From positions 1,302,001 through 1,366,000 of the forward strand of contig NZ_CANLNS010000001.1 of assembly GCF_947492715.1 (NCBI RefSeq): a stretch of DNA of 64,000 nt. Reading direction: 5' to 3'. The position numbers were made by a program, and so were the translations under genes. Source of the stretch: an uncultured Psychroserpens sp. (GTDB lineage: Bacteria; Bacteroidota; Bacteroidia; Flavobacteriales; Flavobacteriaceae). Below the pieces are notes generated by a model that saw only the letters and a program-made list of their open reading frames with translations, had not been told where the DNA came from and made no database searches. Positions 21,613 through 30,840 of the stretch are shown piece by piece (the stretch's first letter is position 1; each line of letters opens with the position of its first letter).

Positions 21613-21676
21613 AAATACTTTTTGACGCATTTAATAACTTTTTTTTCTAAGTTTACTGTCCCCAAATCTAACAGCC

Positions 21677-21946
21677 ATGAAAAAAACTACATCTACCAAG
21701 ACTTCAAGTCCGTTAAGAATCTACTGTGATATATTTGGTCATAATTATGAGATGACGAAAAAGGTCACCTCTCATGTTAAAGAATATACTTGCAAATGCT
21801 GTAAGCGCCAATTAACGACTAACGGTAATGGCAAACTCACAGAGCTCACACCGAAGTATAAAGAAATAAATGCCATTTTAGAGCAAATTTACACCCGCCG
21901 AATGATGCGTTTAAAGAAGAAAACACTCAGTTCATCGATATATTAG
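21677..21946 (+). CDS. Small CxxFGH...CxxC putative zinc-binding protein, paralog 1
   Basis: YCDIFGHNYEMTKKVTSHVKEYTCKCCKRQLTTNGNGKLTELTPKYKEINAILEQI aligns with paralogs at 22023 and 23488. Confidence 0.75.
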   Translation: MKKTTSTKTSSPLRIYCDIFGHNYEMTKKVTSHVKEYTCKCCKRQLTTNGNGKLTELTPKYKEINAILEQIYTRRMMRLKKKTLSSSIY

Positions 21947-22022
21947 CGTAAAATCTCACGTTATTGCGTGGTTTTCATATATTTAGTCATCCTCTAAATT
22001 AATAACTAAATATCGCAATACG

Positions 22023-22292
22023 GTGAAAAGTCTCTACTGCTCTCTCTTTGGACACCAATACGAAGTTTCCAAAAACATCACATATCACGTGAAAGAATAT
22101 AAATGTTGTCATTGCAATACTCAAGTAACGACAAATGGAAAAGGTGGATTAACATTATTAACACCTAAGTACAAAGAAATCAATTCAGTTTTAGAACGTA
22201 TCCATAATAGAAGAATTTCTCGGATAAAGCAAAAAACAGAAGTAAAGGCTGAAGAAAATACATTCTTAGACTTTACGCCTCATTTTTCATAG
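22023..22292 (+). CDS. Small CxxFGH...CxxC putative zinc-binding protein, paralog 2 (GTG start)
   Basis: YCSLFGHQYEVSKNITYHVKEYKCCHCNTQVTTNGKGGLTLLTPKYKEINSVLERI. Confidence 0.72.
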   Translation: MKSLYCSLFGHQYEVSKNITYHVKEYKCCHCNTQVTTNGKGGLTLLTPKYKEINSVLERIHNRRISRIKQKTEVKAEENTFLDFTPHFS

Positions 22293-23325
22293 CATTCCAA
22301 CCTTTTGCAATAATAGGAACAGCTTGTTCACCTCGTGTGATTAAGAGCATACCCCTTGCTTTTTCAGTAATATAGCCAATTACAGTTAAATTTGGATTGC
22401 CCTTTATCTTTGGGAAGTCTTCCTGCGAAACTGTCATTAACAACTCGTAATCTTCACCACCATTTAAAGCAATTGTTGTACTGTCTATGTTAAATTCTTC
22501 ACATGTAGAAATAACTTGAGGGTCTAACGGAATTTTGTTTTCATAAATTTCTACACCAACATCACTTTGCTTACAGATATGCATGATTTCTGAAGATAAC
22601 CCATCGCTAATGTCAATCATAGACGTAGGTTTAACTTCTAATTGTTTAAGTAATTCAACAATGTCTTTTCGAGCTTCTGGTTTTAGTTGGCGTTCAATAA
22701 TATAAGTGTAAGGATCGAGATCAGGTTGATTTTGCGGATTTACTTTGAATACTTCTTTTTCCCGCTCCAGAACCTGGAGTCCCATATAAGCTGCACCAAT
22801 GTCGCCAGTAACAACCAGTAAGTCGTTTGGTTTAGCGCCAGCTCTAAGTACTACATCATCCTTATGTACTTCTCCAATGGCTGTGACCGAAATAATGAGC
22901 CCTGTAGTTGATGACGTCGTATCACCACCAATAACATCAACATTGTAAAGTTTCGCAGCAGTTTCAATACCTTCGTATAATGCTTCTAGAGCTTCTAATG
23001 GAAATCGATTAGATACAGCGATAGAAATAGTAACCTGAGTTGCCATGGCGTTCATTGCATAAACATCACTCAAGTTTACAATTACTGCCTTATAGCCCAA
23101 ATGCTTTAAAGGCACATAACTCAAGTCGAAATGAACATTTTCAACCAGTAAATCTGTGGTAACAACAATTTGGCTGGATGTATGATCTAAAACAGCCGCA
23201 TCGTCTCCAATACCTTTTACAGTAGAACGCTGTGTTACATCAAAATTTTTAGTCAAATGTTCAATAAGACCAAATTCTCCAAGTTGCTCTAAAGAGGTGC
23301 GTTGTGGGTTTTTATCTTCTATCAT
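22273..23325 (-). CDS. thiL: Thiamine-monophosphate kinase
   Basis: LGEFGLIEHLT, VKGIGDDAAVLD, TTDLLVENVHFDL, GGDTTSSTTGLIISVTAIGEV, DISDGLSSEI motifs. Confidence 0.96.
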   Translation of the reverse strand: MIEDKNPQRTSLEQLGEFGLIEHLTKNFDVTQRSTVKGIGDDAAVLDHTSSQIVVTTDLLVENVHFDLSYVPLKHLGYKAVIVNLSDVYAMNAMATQVTISIAVSNRFPLEALEALYEGIETAAKLYNVDVIGGDTTSSTTGLIISVTAIGEVHKDDVVLRAGAKPNDLLVVTGDIGAAYMGLQVLEREKEVFKVNPQNQPDLDPYTYIIERQLKPEARKDIVELLKQLEVKPTSMIDISDGLSSEIMHICKQSDVGVEIYENKIPLDPQVISTCEEFNIDSTTIALNGGEDYELLMTVSQEDFPKIKGNPNLTVIGYITEKARGMLLITRGEQAVPIIAKGWNAMKNEA

Positions 23326-23329
23326 GCTG

Positions 23330-23337
23330 CAAAAATA
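23330..23337 (-). promoter_or_regulatory. -7 box TATTTTTG immediately upstream of thiL
   Basis: Exact TAnnTTTG on minus strand, 4 nt before ATG. Confidence 0.65.
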
Positions 23338-23487
23338 AGTAGCTTTTTTTGAAGAACACGACCAATAGATGCATTTTTATCATCTTTAAAAAACAAAAAC
23401 AATGCATTTCATCGAAAAAATTAGTGTTTCATCGGTTAAATAAATTAAAACCTTTAAGTTAGTCTCCCCAAATCTTATTAACCTACT

Positions 23488-23727
23488 ATGCAAACCACTA
23501 CGACTAACGATTTATCGTGTTCAGTATTTGGACACAATTTAGAGCGCTCAACTGAACCATCGGCTTATCGCAATGAACTTACTTGTAAAACATGCCATTC
23601 TAAAGTTGCTGTTAATGATCAAGGTGAGTTTAGAACACTTCCGTATAAAAATCGTGATATCAATACTGCTCTAAGGCAGTTATTTCTTTTAAAAAACCAA
23701 TATTTTCGCCGTAAAATTTCGGCATAG
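23488..23727 (+). CDS. Small CxxFGH...CxxC putative zinc-binding protein, paralog 3
   Basis: SCSVFGHNLERSTEPSAYRNELTCKTCHSKVAVNDQGEFRTLPYKNRDINTALRQL. Confidence 0.72.
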   Translation: MQTTTTNDLSCSVFGHNLERSTEPSAYRNELTCKTCHSKVAVNDQGEFRTLPYKNRDINTALRQLFLLKNQYFRRKISA

Positions 23728-23848
23728 TAAAAAATTCACTTTCCTAGTTTATATCGCGCCATAAACGCTAGATCTTTCTATTGCATCTACCTATGTAGTC
23801 ATTTGCTAATATAATGTTAGGTTCTATGGAAAAAATGGACTTATATCG

Positions 23849-23856
23849 TATATTTG
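23849..23856 (+). promoter_or_regulatory. -7 box TATATTTG upstream of the SUF operon
   Basis: Exact TAnnTTTG, about 120 nt before the first SUF gene. Confidence 0.6.
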
Positions 23857-23979
23857 CAATCTATTTAGATAAAACATTCAGATCAAGATTTTTTGTTCGG
23901 AATATGAAGTATTTAGATAGATGTTCAATCTGACATTTAAAAACTAAAATTAAAAACAGATTAAATCTATAATTAAGAC

Positions 23980-24309
23980 ATGATTAAAGTATCAGAAACA
24001 GCAAAAAATAAAGTCATCGAATTAATGACTGATGATGGCTTCAATGCTACTACCGATTTTATACGCGTTGGTGTAAAAAGTGGCGGTTGCTCTGGTTTGT
24101 CATACGACTTGAAATTTGATAAGGAACAGAAGGAAGATGATAAAGTGTTTGAAGACAATGGTGTTAAAATTATTGTCGACAAAAAGAGTTTTTTATATTT
24201 AATAGGAACAACCTTAGAATATTCGGGAGGTTTAAATGGAGCTGGGTTTGTATTTAATAATCCTAACGCCAATAGAACTTGTGGTTGTGGTGAGTCATTC
24301 TCACTTTAA
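23980..24309 (+). CDS. sufA: HesB/IscA/SufA-type iron-sulfur assembly protein
   Basis: GVKSGGCSGLSYDL and C-terminal RTCGCGESF three-cysteine signature. Confidence 0.93.
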   Translation: MIKVSETAKNKVIELMTDDGFNATTDFIRVGVKSGGCSGLSYDLKFDKEQKEDDKVFEDNGVKIIVDKKSFLYLIGTTLEYSGGLNGAGFVFNNPNANRTCGCGESFSL

Positions 24310-24318
24310 AAAAGAGGT

Positions 24319-25770
24319 ATGAGCAATAAATATACAGAAGATGATCTTCGTGAAGAACTGAAGACGAAAGAATACGAGTACGGATTTTATACAGACATAG
24401 AATCGGAAACCTTTCCAGTAGGTTTAAATGAAGATATTGTAAGAGCTATTTCAAAAAAGAAGGAAGAGCCAGAATGGATGACTGAATGGCGACTTGAGGC
24501 CTTTAAGGTTTGGAAAGAAATGACAGAACCTGAATGGGCTAATGTGCATTATGAAAAACCAAATTTCCAAGGCATCTCTTACTATTCTGCTCCAAACAGC
24601 AAGCCAAAATATGATAGCTTAGATGAAGTAGATCCAGAGCTTTTAGCAACATTTGAGAAATTAGGAATTTCTTTAGATGAGCAAAAAAAATTAGCTGGTG
24701 TGGCTATGGATGTTGTTGTCGATTCTGTATCTGTCGCAACAACTTTTAAAAAGACTTTAGCTGAAAAGGGGATTATCTTTATGAGCATCTCTGAAGCAAT
24801 TAAAGAACATCCAGAATTAGTTAGAAAACATATAGGAACTGTTGTTCCTCAAAAAGATAATTTCTATGCGGCATTAAACAGTGCTGTATTTAGCGATGGT
24901 AGTTTTTGCTATATACCAAAAGGGGTTCGTTGCCCGATGGAATTATCAACATACTTTAGAATTAATCAAGCAGGAACTGGTCAATTTGAACGTACTTTAG
25001 TGATTGCAGATGAAGGTAGTTATGTAAGTTATCTTGAAGGTTGTACAGCACCTAGTAGAGATGAAAACCAATTACACGCGGCCGTTGTAGAATTGATTGC
25101 TCTAGATGATGCAGAAATTAAATACTCTACAGTTCAAAATTGGTATCCAGGAAATGCAGAAGGGAAAGGTGGTGTTTATAACTTCGTTACCAAAAGAGGT
25201 TTATGTGAAACCAGCGCTAAAATATCTTGGACACAAGTAGAAACAGGTAGTGCTGTAACATGGAAATACCCATCTTGTATATTAAAAGGCGATAATTCTG
25301 TTGGAGAATTTTACTCGATTGCCGTGACCAATAATTATCAGCAGGCCGATACTGGAACAAAAATGATTCACTTAGGTAAAAACACTAAGTCAACCATTAT
25401 TTCGAAAGGAATTTCGGCAGGAAAATCTCAAAATTCTTATAGAGGTTTAGTACAAATAAGCTCAAGGGCAGATAACGCACGTAACTTCTCTCAATGCGAC
25501 AGCTTATTAATGGGTAATGAGTGTGGTGCTCACACTTTTCCTTATATAGAAGCTAAAAATAAATCGGCTCAAATAGAGCACGAAGCAACAACTAGTAAAA
25601 TTGGTGAAGATCAAATTTTCTATTGCAACCAACGTGGTATTGATACCGAAAAAGCAATTGCACTTATTGTCAACGGATTTAGTAAAGAAGTCCTAAATAA
25701 ACTGCCAATGGAATTTGCAGTAGAAGCTCAAAAATTATTAGAAATTAGTTTAGAAGGGTCAGTCGGATAA
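24319..25770 (+). CDS. sufB: Fe-S cluster assembly protein SufB
   Basis: [54 protein letters not shown]. Confidence 0.98.
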   Translation: MSNKYTEDDLREELKTKEYEYGFYTDIESETFPVGLNEDIVRAISKKKEEPEWMTEWRLEAFKVWKEMTEPEWANVHYEKPNFQGISYYSAPNSKPKYDSLDEVDPELLATFEKLGISLDEQKKLAGVAMDVVVDSVSVATTFKKTLAEKGIIFMSISEAIKEHPELVRKHIGTVVPQKDNFYAALNSAVFSDGSFCYIPKGVRCPMELSTYFRINQAGTGQFERTLVIADEGSYVSYLEGCTAPSRDENQLHAAVVELIALDDAEIKYSTVQNWYPGNAEGKGGVYNFVTKRGLCETSAKISWTQVETGSAVTWKYPSCILKGDNSVGEFYSIAVTNNYQQADTGTKMIHLGKNTKSTIISKGISAGKSQNSYRGLVQISSRADNARNFSQCDSLLMGNECGAHTFPYIEAKNKSAQIEHEATTSKIGEDQIFYCNQRGIDTEKAIALIVNGFSKEVLNKLPMEFAVEAQKLLEISLEGSVG

Positions 25771-25791
25771 TAAAAAATCAAGATTTAAATC

Positions 25792-26226
25792 ATGAAAAGA
25801 GTAGTCTTACTATTAACAATACTTTTAGCTCTAACAGGCTGTAAAGATGAAAAGAAAATGGAGGTTGATGCGATTTCAGAAGAACAACCTATTGTTGCCG
25901 AACCAGGTAAAACATTAAAGCAAAGTGATGGGTTAATTGCCATTCAAGGTGATTTTCTTTATGTGGAATCAGATAATGCAGCTGTTTTTAAAACACCTAC
26001 ACAAATGTATGGTGTCGTAGTTGATGATAAAATGAATGAATTAAAGACTTTGGTTGCATCACATAAAGCAGATCAATATACTATGGTTCCTGTAACTTTA
26101 AGAGTTCGTTTGATTGAGAATGATGTTAAAAACGAATGGAAACAGAAAATTGAAATTAAAGAAATTTTGAAGGTGTCAAAACCAAGTCCAGAAGATAATG
26201 ATGTTATAAAATTAGGAAGTAAGTAA
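25792..26226 (+). CDS. Lipoprotein of unknown function within the suf operon
   Basis: Lipobox LALTGCKDE; 2 nt spacing to sufC. Confidence 0.7.
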   Translation: MKRVVLLLTILLALTGCKDEKKMEVDAISEEQPIVAEPGKTLKQSDGLIAIQGDFLYVESDNAAVFKTPTQMYGVVVDDKMNELKTLVASHKADQYTMVPVTLRVRLIENDVKNEWKQKIEIKEILKVSKPSPEDNDVIKLGSK

Positions 26227-26228
26227 TT

Positions 26229-26981
26229 ATGTTAAAGATAAATGATTTACACGCAAGTGTTGAAAATAAAGCCATTTTAAGAGGTATTAATTTAGAAGTC
26301 AAAGCAGGTGAAGTTCATGCTATTATGGGACCAAACGGTTCTGGAAAAAGCACACTAGCTTCTGTTATAGCTGGTAAAGAAGAGTATGAAGTTGAGAAAG
26401 GTGAAATTCTGTTGGAAGGTGAAGATATCGAAGAATTAGCCGCAGAAGAGCGTGCTCATAAAGGTGTCTTTTTATCTTTTCAATATCCAGTTGAAATACC
26501 AGGAGTTAGCGTGACTAACTTTATGAAAACGGCGATTAACGAAACAAGAAAAGCTAAAGGCTTGGACGATATGCCAGCAAATGAAATGCTGAAAATGATT
26601 CGTGAAAAATCAGAACTTTTAGAAATAGATAGGAAGTTTTTATCGCGTTCTTTAAATGAAGGATTTTCAGGTGGTGAGAAAAAAAGAAATGAAATTTTCC
26701 AAATGGCAATGCTAGAACCAAAATTGGCCATTTTAGATGAGACAGATTCTGGTTTAGATATTGATGCTTTACGTATTGTTGCCAACGGTGTCAATAAGTT
26801 AAAAAGTAAAGATAATGCCGTTATTGTAATCACACATTACCAGCGTTTACTGGATCATATTGTTCCAGATTTTGTACATGTATTATATAATGGACGTATT
26901 GTAAAATCGGGAACCAAAGAATTGGCTCATGAGTTGGAGGAAAAAGGTTACGATTGGATTAAAGAAGAAGTGAACGCTTAA
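26229..26981 (+). CDS. sufC: Fe-S cluster assembly ATPase SufC
   Basis: [10 protein letters not shown] Walker [16 protein letters not shown] signature, [16 protein letters not shown]. Confidence 0.98.
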   Translation: MLKINDLHASVENKAILRGINLEVKAGEVHAIMGPNGSGKSTLASVIAGKEEYEVEKGEILLEGEDIEELAAEERAHKGVFLSFQYPVEIPGVSVTNFMKTAINETRKAKGLDDMPANEMLKMIREKSELLEIDRKFLSRSLNEGFSGGEKKRNEIFQMAMLEPKLAILDETDSGLDIDALRIVANGVNKLKSKDNAVIVITHYQRLLDHIVPDFVHVLYNGRIVKSGTKELAHELEEKGYDWIKEEVNA

Positions 26982-27059
26982 ACAGGTTTAAGATAGGTTG
27001 ATTATTGCTAAAAAAAAGCAAATATGAACTACTTATAACTAAAGATTGAAGATTGAGAA

Positions 27060-28373
27060 ATGGATTTAAAAGATAAATTAGTATCATCATTTATAGCATT
27101 TGAAAACATGGTGGACGTGGAATCAGCCGTTCATGATGTTCGTAGCGAAGCTATTAAAACATTTGAAGATGAAGGTTTTCCTTCAAAACGTGATGAAGAT
27201 TGGAAATACACGTCCTTAAACAGTGTGCTAAAACACGATTATAGCGTGTTTCCAAAGCAAGAAAATGCCATAGAATATAGTGATGTTAAAAAGTACTTTA
27301 TCCATGATATAGATACGTATAAGATTGTGTTTATAGATGGGAAGTATTCATCACATTTGTCACAAACTACTCATGATAGTATGGATGTTTGTTTGATGTC
27401 TTCGGCTTTAGCAAAACCTAAATATCGATTGATTATTGAGAACTATTTTAATAAAGCAGCCGATAAAAATAGCTTATCTTCTTTAAACACAGCTTTTTCT
27501 CAAGAAGGAGCTTATATCCATATACCTAAAAATAAAGTGGTTGAAAAGCCAATTCAGATTATACATTTTTCTACCGGAAATGAATCTGCACTTATGTTGC
27601 AGCCTCGTAATTTAATTGTGGTAGACGAAAACTCACATGTTCAAATTATAGAACGTCATCAAAGTCTTACTCAAAACCCAGTGTTAACCAATAGCGTTAC
27701 CGAAGTATTTACAAATAAGAGAGCTATTGTAGATTACTATAAAATTCAGAATGATAGGCAAAGTGCGTCTCTAATTGATAATACGTTTATTAAGCAAAAA
27801 CGAGAAAGCCATGCATCTGTTCATACCTTTTCGTTTGGAGGTCAGTTAACACGAAATAACCTTAACTTTTATCAAAACGGAGAGCGTATAGATTCCACTT
27901 TAAAAGGGGTAACTATAATTGGTGATAAGCAGCATGTAGACCATAATACATTAGTGCATCATATTGAGCCTAACTGTGAAAGTCACCAAGACTATAAAGG
28001 CATTTTTGGCGATAAATCTACAGGTGTTTTTAACGGAAAAGTAATCGTTGATAAAATTGCTCAAAAAACGAATGCCTTCCAAGCCAACAATAATATATTG
28101 TTGAGTGACAAGGCGAGCATTAATACAAAACCTCAGTTGGAAATTTTTGCCGACGATGTGAAATGCTCTCATGGTTGTACCATTGGACAATTAGATGATA
28201 GCGCTATGTTTTATATGCGATCACGCGGAATTCCCGAAAAAGAAGCTAAAGCCTTATTAATGTTTGCATTTAGTAATAACGTGTTAGATTCAGTAAAAAT
28301 ACCTGAGATTAAACGACGCATTACAAAATTAATCGCAAATAAATTAGGCGTTAGTATTGGCTTTGACCTTTAA
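27060..28373 (+). CDS. sufD: Fe-S cluster assembly protein SufD
   Basis: DEDWKYTSL, VKCSHGCTIGQLDDSAMFYMRSRGI. Confidence 0.97.
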   Translation: MDLKDKLVSSFIAFENMVDVESAVHDVRSEAIKTFEDEGFPSKRDEDWKYTSLNSVLKHDYSVFPKQENAIEYSDVKKYFIHDIDTYKIVFIDGKYSSHLSQTTHDSMDVCLMSSALAKPKYRLIIENYFNKAADKNSLSSLNTAFSQEGAYIHIPKNKVVEKPIQIIHFSTGNESALMLQPRNLIVVDENSHVQIIERHQSLTQNPVLTNSVTEVFTNKRAIVDYYKIQNDRQSASLIDNTFIKQKRESHASVHTFSFGGQLTRNNLNFYQNGERIDSTLKGVTIIGDKQHVDHNTLVHHIEPNCESHQDYKGIFGDKSTGVFNGKVIVDKIAQKTNAFQANNNILLSDKASINTKPQLEIFADDVKCSHGCTIGQLDDSAMFYMRSRGIPEKEAKALLMFAFSNNVLDSVKIPEIKRRITKLIANKLGVSIGFDL

Positions 28374-28547
28374 TTTAGCCTGTCTATATTTTTGATAAAA
28401 ATAGGCTGGAATTAAACCAAAATTCAGGAGTAGAAGTCCAATAAAAACAATGATACCTCGATAAGGCCAAGATAAGAATTCGAACATAATTCCTATGCCT
28501 AGTACAAAAAAGGTTAGGAAGCCTAATACATAAAATGATTTCGTCAT
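28344..28547 (-). CDS. Small two-TM membrane protein
   Basis: In-frame ATG at 28547 removes the overlap with the upstream gene; hydrophobic FEFLSWPYRG. Confidence 0.55.
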   Translation of the reverse strand: MTKSFYVLGFLTFFVLGIGIMFEFLSWPYRGIIVFIGLLLLNFGLIPAYFYQKYRQAKLKVKANTNA

Positions 28548-28557
28548 AACGTGTGAT

Positions 28558-28986
28558 TTAAGAAAATTTGTGAATAGATTTTTTAAAGCGAACATAAAAA
28601 TGAATAGGAATCATGATGAAGGCGAAAATAAGCACAGCCGAAATCATCATAACATTGGCATATGGCCAATGCATCATTTTAAATAGCAAGCTTACCACTA
28701 AAAGAAGGCTTGCAATGCTTCCAACAGAAAACTTCAATCGGTTGAAGACCATGATGTTTTTTTCATATTTCTGATAGTTTGTTTCTAATTGTAAGCGTTG
28801 AAAATTGGCGTAACCACCAAATTTCTGCAACGCTTCTTGGTATAGAGATTCAAAATCACCACTAGTTTTACTTTCTATATATGAACACATATGATCAAGT
28901 AAATCTTCACGTAGCCCTTGCGATTTAACACCATACAATTTTAAACTGTTTTCTATAAATTCGATTTGTTGGTCAGATAATATCAT
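28558..28986 (-). CDS. Membrane protein with helical N-terminal domain and KMMHWPYAN motif
   Basis: 4-nt overlap with padR stop; two TM helices. Confidence 0.65.
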   Translation of the reverse strand: MILSDQQIEFIENSLKLYGVKSQGLREDLLDHMCSYIESKTSGDFESLYQEALQKFGGYANFQRLQLETNYQKYEKNIMVFNRLKFSVGSIASLLLVVSLLFKMMHWPYANVMMISAVLIFAFIMIPIHFYVRFKKSIHKFS

Positions 28987-29321
28987 GTGTTTTGAGTTTC
29001 AGAATTAAAAATAATACCTAGCGTGTCTATAAAATCATGTATCTCTCGTGTGACCTCAGAAACCATTTCTTTGCCTTCCTTAGTTACCTTATAGTATTTT
29101 CTAACGCGTTTGCCAATAAATACTTTTTCGGTCGTTAGTACACCTTTGGCCTCAAGTTTATGAAGTATGGGATATAAAGCGCCTTCCGAAATATCTATTT
29201 TTCCGGAAGTTATTTTTTTTGCTTGTTGTGTGATTTCGTAACCGTACATTTTTCCGTTGCTACTAATTAGTTTCAGAATAATAGGTTGTAATGTTCCTTT
29301 TGTGAGTTCTTTACTATACAT
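28983..29321 (-). CDS. PadR-family transcriptional regulator
   Basis: MYSKELTKGTLQPIILKLISSNGKMYGYEITQ...ISEGALYPILHKLEAKGVL; start set to second Met because the promoter box sits at the first. Confidence 0.93.
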   Translation of the reverse strand: MYSKELTKGTLQPIILKLISSNGKMYGYEITQQAKKITSGKIDISEGALYPILHKLEAKGVLTTEKVFIGKRVRKYYKVTKEGKEMVSEVTREIHDFIDTLGIIFNSETQNT

Positions 29322-29325
29322 ATGA

Positions 29326-29333
29326 CAAATATA
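29326..29333 (-). promoter_or_regulatory. -7 box TATATTTG of padR
   Basis: Exact TAnnTTTG on minus strand, 4 nt before ATG 29321. Confidence 0.65.
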
Positions 29334-29351
29334 CATTTTATTTAAATGTAT
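29331..29351. promoter_or_regulatory. Putative PadR operator ATACATTT-n5-AAATGTAT
   Basis: Perfect 8-bp inverted repeat with 5-bp spacer overlapping the padR promoter. Confidence 0.55.
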
Positions 29352-29416
29352 TTGAATAAAATATTAAAAATTTTATAAGTTTCTTTTTCTGAATATCATT
29401 TTAATCAAACATCTCG

Positions 29417-29424
29417 TAAATTTG
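29417..29424 (+). promoter_or_regulatory. -7 box TAAATTTG of sufS
   Basis: Exact TAnnTTTG, 5 nt before ATG 29430. Confidence 0.65.
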
Positions 29425-29429
29425 CACTT

Positions 29430-30644
29430 ATGATAAACGTCAATAAAATCAGAGAAGATTTTCCAATTTTGAATCGAATGATAAATGGAAAACCACTAAT
29501 ATATTTTGATAATGCAGCGACCTCTCAAACACCAAGACAAGTGATTGACGTAATTGTTGATTATTACACGAATTATAACGCTAATATTCATAGAGGTGTA
29601 CATACACTGAGTCAAGAAGCAACAGACCTGTATGAGCAAGCTCGAGCAAAAATCCAGAAGCATTTTAATGCAAAACATAGCCATGAGATTATATTAACTT
29701 CTGGTACAACTCATGGCATTAACTTGGTTGCAAACGGATTCTCTAGCTTACTCAATTCAAATGATGAGGTCTTAGTCTCAGCCCTAGAACATCATAGTAA
29801 TATTGTCCCATGGCAAATGCTGTGCGAACGTACAGGAGCAACTTTAAAAGTTATTCCTATGAATGAGAAGGGTGAACTTATTATGAGCGATTATAATGAC
29901 TTACTCTCTAAAAACACAAAATTGGTCTTTGTCAATCATATTTCAAATGCTTTAGGAACCATAAACCCAATTGCTGAAATCATTTCGAAAGCTCATGCAG
30001 TTGGTGCTGCAGTTTTAGTAGATGGAGCTCAATCTTGCCCGCATGTACAACCAGATGTTCAGGCTTTAGATGTTGACTTTTATGTGGCTTCGGCTCACAA
30101 AATGTGTGGTCCTACTGGCGTTGGATTGCTCTACGGAAAAGAGGAGTGGCTAAACAAATTACCACCTTATCAAGGCGGAGGAGAGATGATAGACGAGGTT
30201 ACTTTTGAGCAAACAACCTATGCTGGATTACCACATAAATTTGAAGCTGGAACACCAAACATTTGTGGGGGTATTGCTTTTGGCGCAGCTGTAGATTATA
30301 TGAATGCCATTGGATTTGACGCTATTGCGACCTACGAGCATGAACTTTTAGAATATGCAACAAACGCATTATCAGAAATAGAGGGCTTAAGAATTTATGG
30401 GACAGCTAAAGAGAAAACATCGGTTATTTCTTTTAATATTGAAGGGATTCATCCATACGACATTGGAACTATACTCGATAAAATGGGTATAGCGGTTAGA
30501 ACAGGACATCATTGTGCACAACCCATTATGGATTTTTTCAAAATCCCTGGAACTGTAAGAGCATCATTTGCATTTTATAATACAAAAGCAGAAATCGACG
30601 CGTTGGTTAATGGTGTTAATAAAGCAAAAATGATGTTAAGCTAA
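29430..30644 (+). CDS. sufS: SufS-type cysteine desulfurase
   Basis: YFDNAATSQTPRQV, SALEHHSNIVPWQ, ASAHKMCGPTGVGLLYGK, RTGHHCAQP. Confidence 0.97.
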   Translation: MINVNKIREDFPILNRMINGKPLIYFDNAATSQTPRQVIDVIVDYYTNYNANIHRGVHTLSQEATDLYEQARAKIQKHFNAKHSHEIILTSGTTHGINLVANGFSSLLNSNDEVLVSALEHHSNIVPWQMLCERTGATLKVIPMNEKGELIMSDYNDLLSKNTKLVFVNHISNALGTINPIAEIISKAHAVGAAVLVDGAQSCPHVQPDVQALDVDFYVASAHKMCGPTGVGLLYGKEEWLNKLPPYQGGGEMIDEVTFEQTTYAGLPHKFEAGTPNICGGIAFGAAVDYMNAIGFDAIATYEHELLEYATNALSEIEGLRIYGTAKEKTSVISFNIEGIHPYDIGTILDKMGIAVRTGHHCAQPIMDFFKIPGTVRASFAFYNTKAEIDALVNGVNKAKMMLS

Positions 30645-30840
30645 TTCGTAACAATCACTTTATCTTTACCTTAAATCTTTTCAAGAAAGAATTACCTGAC
30701 TTTAAATTACGGGTTTTCCGTAATTTTTTCAATTAAAAACAGTTTTTGTTAATATCTTAATATTTTCTTAAAGAATTATTCAGTTTTATGTGTTAAAAAT
30801 TATATATTCAGCAAAATTTTTAACCAAAAACACATAAAAA

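Noticed and set aside
21677-23727. Micro-protein cluster as a prophage remnant
   Set aside because: Similarity to phage DUF1660-like layout is only suggestive; no integrase, structural genes or att-like repeats nearby.
26480-26833. 117-aa ORF on minus strand within sufC
   Set aside because: Antisense shadow of a highly conserved ATPase gene; no start or promoter signal.
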